Shown here: positions 59,226 through 64,000 of the stretch, in pieces
Layout: each line of letters begins with the position of its first letter
Position numbering within the stretch: the first letter of the stretch is position 1
Assembly (NCBI GenBank): GCA_002437815.1
Contig: DJRP01000006.1
Location: 5,377-69,376, forward strand
Source: Collinsella sp. UBA6357
GTDB taxonomy: Bacteria > Actinomycetota > Coriobacteriia > Coriobacteriales > Coriobacteriaceae
DNA: 64,000 nucleotides
Direction: 5' to 3'
Notes under the pieces: model-generated
What the model was told of the DNA's origin: nothing
What the model saw: only the letters and a program-made list of their open reading frames with translations
The model's database searches: none
Made by a program: the position numbers and the translations under genes

Positions 59226-59808
59226 GGGTACCCTCCTGGGAATCATCGCAGGAATCATAGGTGTAATAACGCTTGGTGGCAGCAGGCTCAGCAGCCGAAG
59301 CCCCATCGGACTCGGAACCATCTAAGACAACCGTGCGTTCGATGGGAGCATCGGGAGCCTCGAGCTCCTCGCGGGCCGCCGCAAGTTTGCGACCCGCATC
59401 GGCGGCCGGAGCCTTGACCTTGTCGATAAGCTTCTGAACGGCCCCCGCGGCCGAGTCGGTCACGCTCGAGACGGCGTTGCTGGCGTCAGCCATGCTGCCG
59501 GTCACCGAGGAGATGTCGCGAACCACGCCCTCGATCTCGACCAGATTTGATGTCAGGGCATCGACGGCCGTCTTGCTTGACGCGAGGATGGGCTCGACCT
59601 GGCCAAGCGCGGGCATGAGCTCGTCGACTGCGCCGTCGAGCTTGGCCACAATGGGCTGCGCTTCGGCAAGCGTGTTGTTAAGGTCGCCGACGGTCTTGTC
59701 GAGCGAGGTGACGACGTCGCGGGTTTTGCGAAGCGTGAGCGCGAGCTCGACAACGGCCCAGACGCCGGCGACGACGAGCACGATTAGGGCGATGGTGATG
59801 GGATCCAT
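59218..59808 (-). CDS. DUF948-like membrane protein
   Basis: The 196-residue protein has one N-terminal transmembrane helix at about 4-24. A long helical, probably coiled-coil region follows (TLRKTRDVVTSLDKTVGDLNNTL pattern, rich in heptad L/V), then a Gly/Ala/Glu-rich tail. This is the DUF948 layout, also seen beside stress genes in Firmicutes. GGAGG lies 4-5 nt before the chosen ATG. It starts the rsbW-sigma-transporter operon. Confidence 0.75.
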   Translation of the reverse strand: MDPITIALIVLVVAGVWAVVELALTLRKTRDVVTSLDKTVGDLNNTLAEAQPIVAKLDGAVDELMPALGQVEPILASSKTAVDALTSNLVEIEGVVRDISSVTGSMADASNAVSSVTDSAAGAVQKLIDKVKAPAADAGRKLAAAREELEAPDAPIERTVVLDGSESDGASAAEPAATKRYYTYDSCDDSQEGTHE

Positions 59809-59903
59809 GCTGCCTCCCAAACATTAGGAATCTTTAGACAAACAAGCCTATGGTACCCAAAAACGAGCGCGGTTTGCGCCCGGACAGCTACCACACAGCT
59901 ACG

Positions 59904-61262
59904 CTACTCCTCCGTCTGAGGCGCCTTGCCGCTGCGGTCGCGCGCCGACTGCTCGACACGCCACTCCTCCCAGCCGCGTCCCGCCGGCTTCCAAAAGGCG
60001 CCCCGTTCCAAACCCTCGGGCAGATAGCGCTGCTCGACCCACCCTTCCGGATAGTCATGCGGATACTTGTACACGCCGTATTCATCCGAGCCGGGACGAT
60101 GGCGATCGCGCAGATAACTCGGGACCTCGCGCAGACCGCTCGAGTGGATATCGGCCAGCGCGGCATCGATCGAGGCCTCGCACGCGTTGGATTTGGGGGC
60201 AAGGCACACGTAGAGTGCCGCCTGCGCGAGGTTGATGCGGCATTCGGGATACCCGATGGCCTCAGCGGACTTAAAGGCCGCGTGGGCCACAAGCAACGCC
60301 TGCGGATCCGCATTGCCCACGTCCTCGCTGGCATGGATCATGATGCGCCGAGCGATGAACTTGGGGTCCTCACCCGCATCGATCATGCGCGCCAGCCAAT
60401 AGACGGTGGCGTCTGGATCGCTGCCGCGCATGGATTTGATGAACGCCGAGATGATGTCGTAGTGCATGTCGCCGTTCTTGTCGTACGTAAAGCCACGCCG
60501 CGGGTTGGCGATCTTCACATCATCCACGGTGATAACGTACGGATCACCCGGCGCAGGGACGGGCACGCCATCGGTGTCAGGACGGGTGACGGCGATCTCG
60601 CTCGCCAGCTCCAACGTGGTCAGGGCCGAGCGGGCATCCCCCGCCGCAAGCGTGCAAATGGTCTTTACGACCTCATCGTCAGCTGCAAACTTGCCATCAA
60701 GCCCCCGGGGCGACGTGAGGGCACGCCGGATCAACACCGCGATATCCTCGTCCTTAAGATGCTCAAGTTCCACCACGCGTCCACGGGACAGCAGGGCGGA
60801 GTTGACCTCGAAGTAAGGGTTCTCGGTCGTGGCGCCGATCATGACGACGGTTCGGTTCTCGACCGCGTGCAGCAAAGCATCTTGCTGCGATTTAGAGAAG
60901 CGATGGATCTCGTCGATAAAGAGAATCGTGCGGCGGTCATAGGTGTTGAGGCGGGTTTTGGCCTCATCGATCACGCGTCGAAGGTCCTTGACCGTTCCCG
61001 TAACGGCGCTGACCTCGACAAACTCGCTCTTGGTATGGTTGGCGATGATATGGGCGAGGGTGGTCTTGCCCGTACCGGCCGGCCCATAGAGAATCACGCT
61101 CGACAGCACATCATGCTCGATTGCCGCCCGCAGCCATGACCCGCGGCCGACGGCCTTTTGCTGTCCCACATACTCATCGAGCGTAGTAGGCCTCATGCGC
61201 ACGGCGAGCGGCGCGTTGTCAAAGGAGCGCTTGCGCGTTGCCTCGGAAAACAGATCGTCCAT
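59904..61262 (-). CDS. rarA: Replication-associated recombination protein RarA (MgsA/WRNIP1 family)
   Basis: The 452-residue AAA+ ATPase has Walker A YGPAGTGKTT near residue 60, Walker B ILFIDEIHRF, sensor GATTENPYFEVN and the C-terminal MIHASEDVGNADPQALLVA block. It acts at stalled replication forks. ATAGGT lies just before the ATG, a weak Shine-Dalgarno. It is 44 nt downstream of dgt, so the two may be co-transcribed. Confidence 0.95.
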   Translation of the reverse strand: MDDLFSEATRKRSFDNAPLAVRMRPTTLDEYVGQQKAVGRGSWLRAAIEHDVLSSVILYGPAGTGKTTLAHIIANHTKSEFVEVSAVTGTVKDLRRVIDEAKTRLNTYDRRTILFIDEIHRFSKSQQDALLHAVENRTVVMIGATTENPYFEVNSALLSRGRVVELEHLKDEDIAVLIRRALTSPRGLDGKFAADDEVVKTICTLAAGDARSALTTLELASEIAVTRPDTDGVPVPAPGDPYVITVDDVKIANPRRGFTYDKNGDMHYDIISAFIKSMRGSDPDATVYWLARMIDAGEDPKFIARRIMIHASEDVGNADPQALLVAHAAFKSAEAIGYPECRINLAQAALYVCLAPKSNACEASIDAALADIHSSGLREVPSYLRDRHRPGSDEYGVYKYPHDYPEGWVEQRYLPEGLERGAFWKPAGRGWEEWRVEQSARDRSGKAPQTEE

Positions 61263-61306
61263 ACCTATCCCATGTTTTGTGCTTGCTTCTTCAGCATTAT
61301 AGCGAA

Positions 61307-62551
61307 CTACCGTTCGTTAATATAGGTACGCTGTCTAAATGTAGGGACATCGAACAGCTTGGTCACCAACTCAATGAAGTAATCGTCGGTCATGCTGGAG
61401 ATATAGTCGACGACGGTCTGATCGAGATCGTCCTGCCATTCGTAGCGGCGGCCATAGAAGGAAAGCTGCTCCTCGATGCGTTTGACATGATGCTTGAAGA
61501 TGTAGGCGTTCTCGTCGCCCGCACGCAGGTCGTCCAGGCAACGGTCGTACAGGAGCTCGAAGGCCTCCCGAAGCTCTTGGGCGCAGACCCCCTCGATACC
61601 GCCGGCATCATAGATCTTAAGGTAGTTCTCGCGTTTAGCCCGTCGGATCTCCTCGAACAGATCCGCGCTCATCTCGATGCGGTCGCGGCCGTAGCTGTGC
61701 TCGACGATATCGGCCGAAGCGTGCGTGAGGATCCAGGTATTGTATCGTCCGCCCAACCCGTCATCGAAGGCATCGTCGGCAAGCAGGCCCGCCGCGATGG
61801 CGTCTTGGCGATCGCGCCCCACGTAGGCCAAGATGTCGGCGATGCGCACCACGCAGCCCTCGAGCGTCATGGGGCGCAGATGGGCGATGGCGTCGGGGCC
61901 TTTCGACAGACACGATGCCACGGCCTCGTCCAGGTCGTCGAACCCGGTCGCATCGGACAGTTCAAAAACCTGCTGCTCATACTCGCCGTTATGGCATAGG
62001 ACCCCATCGAGCGTCTGCAGGGCCAGATTGCGCCCATAGAGCACGTCGAGCACGCGAACCGACTGCACGTTATGGAAAAAGAACCGACCGCAACGCTCGT
62101 GGTAGATATCGTTGAGAAACCGCTCACCGGCATGGCCGAACGGCGTATGGCCCAGATCGTGTCCCAGGCCGATCGCCTCGATCAGATCGCAGTTGAGACC
62201 AAGGGCGGCACCGATATCGCGGGCGATGCGTGCCACGAGCTGCACATGCAGACCGCGGCGCGAAAGGTCATCGTTGCTGCGAAAGCTGAACACCTGGGTT
62301 TTACCCGCATAGCGCGCATAGGCCGGCAGATGCAGGATTTTCTCGGTGTCGCGCACGAAGGCAGGACGCCACAAGGTGGCGATGTCGGACGCTCGCCCCA
62401 CGCGACGAAGGGCGTCCGCATCATCGCAACGAAAGGGATTGTGCCAACCGTCGGCCCGATCTCGGGCGATGCGCTCCGCCAGCTGAGCGGACGGGGCTGC
62501 GGGAATGCGATCCATGCGGGCGCGGATCGCATTGGCATCATGGACACCCAT
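61307..62551 (-). CDS. dgt: dGTPase-like HD-domain triphosphohydrolase
   Basis: The 414-residue protein has the HD residues: His102 in GLHVQLVA, H131-D132 in GLGHDLGHTPFGHAGE and a later Asp in VRIADILAYVGRD. Dgt enzymes cleave dGTP (or other dNTPs) to nucleoside and triphosphate, affecting dNTP pools. AAAGGAG lies 5 nt before the ATG. It is linked to rarA, so replication fidelity is a shared theme. Confidence 0.92.
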   Translation of the reverse strand: MGVHDANAIRARMDRIPAAPSAQLAERIARDRADGWHNPFRCDDADALRRVGRASDIATLWRPAFVRDTEKILHLPAYARYAGKTQVFSFRSNDDLSRRGLHVQLVARIARDIGAALGLNCDLIEAIGLGHDLGHTPFGHAGERFLNDIYHERCGRFFFHNVQSVRVLDVLYGRNLALQTLDGVLCHNGEYEQQVFELSDATGFDDLDEAVASCLSKGPDAIAHLRPMTLEGCVVRIADILAYVGRDRQDAIAAGLLADDAFDDGLGGRYNTWILTHASADIVEHSYGRDRIEMSADLFEEIRRAKRENYLKIYDAGGIEGVCAQELREAFELLYDRCLDDLRAGDENAYIFKHHVKRIEEQLSFYGRRYEWQDDLDQTVVDYISSMTDDYFIELVTKLFDVPTFRQRTYINER

Positions 62552-62584
62552 AGCGGCTCCTTTCGGTCACGCTGCCGCCAACCG

Positions 62585-62998
62585 TCAGCCCAGGACATGA
62601 ACAAACACGGCAAAACTCGGCACCAAAAACGGAAGAAGCGGAAGCGAGCGACGGTGCATGAGCAGACAGGTGGCGGCAAGCAGCAATAATGCCAGGGCAA
62701 ATCCCAGCATAGCGCTCAGAGGATTGAAAATGACCAACGAAACCAGCGCCTTAAGATCACCAAGGCCCAGTCCGGCCGAACCGCGGTACGCACGCCACAC
62801 AACCTCGAGAAGCAGGAGCAGACAAATCAACACAAAGGCGATCGCCGCATGCCGAGCCAGCCGTAACGGTCCCCCGTCGATCCAGACGGACAGCACGGAG
62901 CAAAGGGCGCAGGCAAGGGCAAGCACGTTGGGAAAGCGTCGCTCGCGGGCATCGATCAGCGCGGCCACAACCAGCAGCAACCAAAACAGGACATCCAC
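62585..62998 (-). CDS. Prepilin peptidase, short A24 (CpaA/TadV-like)
   Basis: The 137-residue membrane protein has about four helices and the two catalytic aspartates of the A24 family: Asp16 in LIDARERRFPN and Asp81 in the GLGLGD motif. It lacks the N-terminal methylase domain of PilD. GGAGG lies 8 nt before the GTG start. No pilin, secretin or ATPase gene is near, so its substrate pilins must be encoded elsewhere. Confidence 0.85.
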   Translation of the reverse strand: MDVLFWLLLVVAALIDARERRFPNVLALACALCSVLSVWIDGGPLRLARHAAIAFVLICLLLLLEVVWRAYRGSAGLGLGDLKALVSLVIFNPLSAMLGFALALLLLAATCLLMHRRSLPLLPFLVPSFAVFVHVLG

Positions 62999-63046
62999 GT
63001 CGAACGCCTCCTGACTATCCGACCACCGCGATCGAAACGATACGGT

Positions 63047-64000
63047 CTACTTGGCGCCTTCCATGACCTCATCGAGGGTGACGCTCACCGCATGCTGCGT
63101 GGGCACCCAGTCGACCTTGAGGAACAAGGCAGCCACCGTGATGGGGATATAACTGAACATGAAGATCGGAAAGGTGAAGAGGTTGGTCACCAAACGCCAT
63201 TTTTGCTGGCAGTGGATATGTTTGAACTCGAAAATGGTGGTGAGCAGCGCCAGCATGAAGAAGGTGAGATACATGCTGGCGAAGGTCATGATGAGCGAGG
63301 CCACGCATGACTGCATCTCGACCTCGGTCGCCAAAAAACCATGCGAGAGCCCACCGACGATCAAAAACGTGGCGTTGGCAAGCATCGAGATGAGCGATAG
63401 CAGCATACCCGGCGCGATGGTCATGAACATATCGTAGGCGGCGAAGCGACGGTAACGGAACGTCGACTTGACCAGGTGCTTGCCATACGTAAAGAACACC
63501 TGGTAGAAGCCCTTGGTCCAACGCATACGCTGCTTCCATGACGCCTTGAAGGTCACGGGCTGCTCGTCAAAGAACTCGGCGGGGGCGTAACCGATACGGA
63601 TGCCATGGATGGCACAGAACGTGGTGAACTGGATATCCTCGGTCAGCGTATGGAACTGCCAGCCGTGCATGCCCTCGATAACATGGGCCGAGATAAGGTA
63701 GCCGGACCCCGAAACCGCGCACGACGTATGGCAGATGGAGCGGGCGTTATTGAGAAAACGGGCCTCGCGCAGGTACCAGGTGGCGTTGGCCGAGCTGATC
63801 CACGAGCTGCCGAAATTCTTGGAGTTACGGTAGCTCGTGACCACCATATAGCCCTGATCGAACGCATCGTTCATTTTGGTCACGTAATCGCGCGAGATCA
63901 CGTTGTCGGCATCGAAGATAAAGTAGCCCTCGTAGCGGCCCGGGTACTCTTTGAGAATACGATCGAACCCGTAGTCCATGACCCAGCTCTTGCCCTTGCG
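63047..64000 (-). CDS. Processive glycosyltransferase family 2 protein, 5' part cut by window edge
   Basis: The N-terminus lies beyond the window, since reading upstream of an internal Met continues as RKGKSWV. The visible 317 residues have FIFDADN (DxD), LTEDIQF (TED) and QRMRWTKG (QxxRW), the signature of cellulose/hyaluronan-synthase-like processive beta-glycosyltransferases. Four to five transmembrane helices follow (about 190-300). It probably makes an exopolysaccharide. The sugar cannot be predicted. Confidence 0.88.
   Translation of the reverse strand, partial: RKGKSWVMDYGFDRILKEYPGRYEGYFIFDADNVISRDYVTKMNDAFDQGYMVVTSYRNSKNFGSSWISSANATWYLREARFLNNARSICHTSCAVSGSGYLISAHVIEGMHGWQFHTLTEDIQFTTFCAIHGIRIGYAPAEFFDEQPVTFKASWKQRMRWTKGFYQVFFTYGKHLVKSTFRYRRFAAYDMFMTIAPGMLLSLISMLANATFLIVGGLSHGFLATEVEMQSCVASLIMTFASMYLTFFMLALLTTIFEFKHIHCQQKWRLVTNLFTFPIFMFSYIPITVAALFLKVDWVPTQHAVSVTLDEVMEGAK

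Overview
This 64-kb window is a gene-dense, GC-rich bacterial chromosome segment with about 56 protein genes, one tRNA gene and no rRNA, CRISPR array or prophage. Gene content and order point to a Coriobacteriia-type actinobacterium. A Collinsella-like genome is my best guess (inference, not a database result). The order alaS-ruvX-mltG-...-aroK-aroB-pepQ-efp-nusB is the classical actinobacterial arrangement. It sits beside traits more familiar from Firmicutes: a full mreBCD-mrdA-rodA set, an Asp23 protein, a SigF/RsbW-type pair, PPDK with its PpsR regulator, and many TTG start codons behind good Shine-Dalgarno sites.

Layout. 1-12.5 kb (minus strand): rpsP-khpA-rimM-trmD-lepB-glyQ-glyS, then ppsR and ppdK, an anchored DUF6273-like protein, and rplS-rnhB-yraN; rplS is separated from trmD by about 8.8 kb. 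12.6-15 kb: an 80-nt palindrome, a probably leaderless dinB on the plus strand, and a REP-associated (RAYT/IS200-like) transposase under a LexA-like box, surrounded by copies of a short REP-like motif. 15-19 kb (minus): rplU-rpmA-obg-nadD-yqeK-rsfS, ending in a strong terminator. 19-28.7 kb (minus): the elongasome genes mreB-mreC-mreD-mrdA-rodA, an unknown membrane-associated protein and a radical-SAM/DUF2344 pair. 28.7-34.9 kb (minus): a TPR membrane protein, a cyclophilin, a zinc-ribbon membrane protein, a CtpE-like P-type ATPase and tRNA-Arg(CCG). 35-43.5 kb (plus): an eight-gene aromatic amino-acid operon, aroF-tyrA-aroB-aroA-aroC-pheA-aroE/K-aroQ. 43.5-56.5 kb (minus): alaS-ruvX-mltG-yqeG-aroK-aroB'-pepQ-efp-asp23-nusB-xseB-tlyA-nadK-recN. 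56.6-64 kb (minus): a processive glycosyltransferase (cut by the window edge), a prepilin peptidase, dgt, rarA, and a DUF948-rsbW-sigF-AI-2E transporter operon.

How the genes work together. The plus-strand operon encodes every step from PEP plus erythrose 4-phosphate to chorismate and on to phenylpyruvate and 4-hydroxyphenylpyruvate, while PPDK/PpsR controls PEP supply. A second shikimate kinase and a catalytically ruined DHQ-synthase paralogue remain at the ancestral actinobacterial aro locus.

The most novel signals are (1) the RAYT transposase whose promoter overlaps a perfect GAAC-N4-GTTC palindrome, suggesting SOS control; (2) the dispersed TTTTTAGGACGGGGTC motif that sits at gene 3' ends and supplies the actual stop codons of dinB and rsfS; (3) the degenerate AroB'; and (4) an RsbW-like protein that lacks key kinase residues, with no RsbV nearby.
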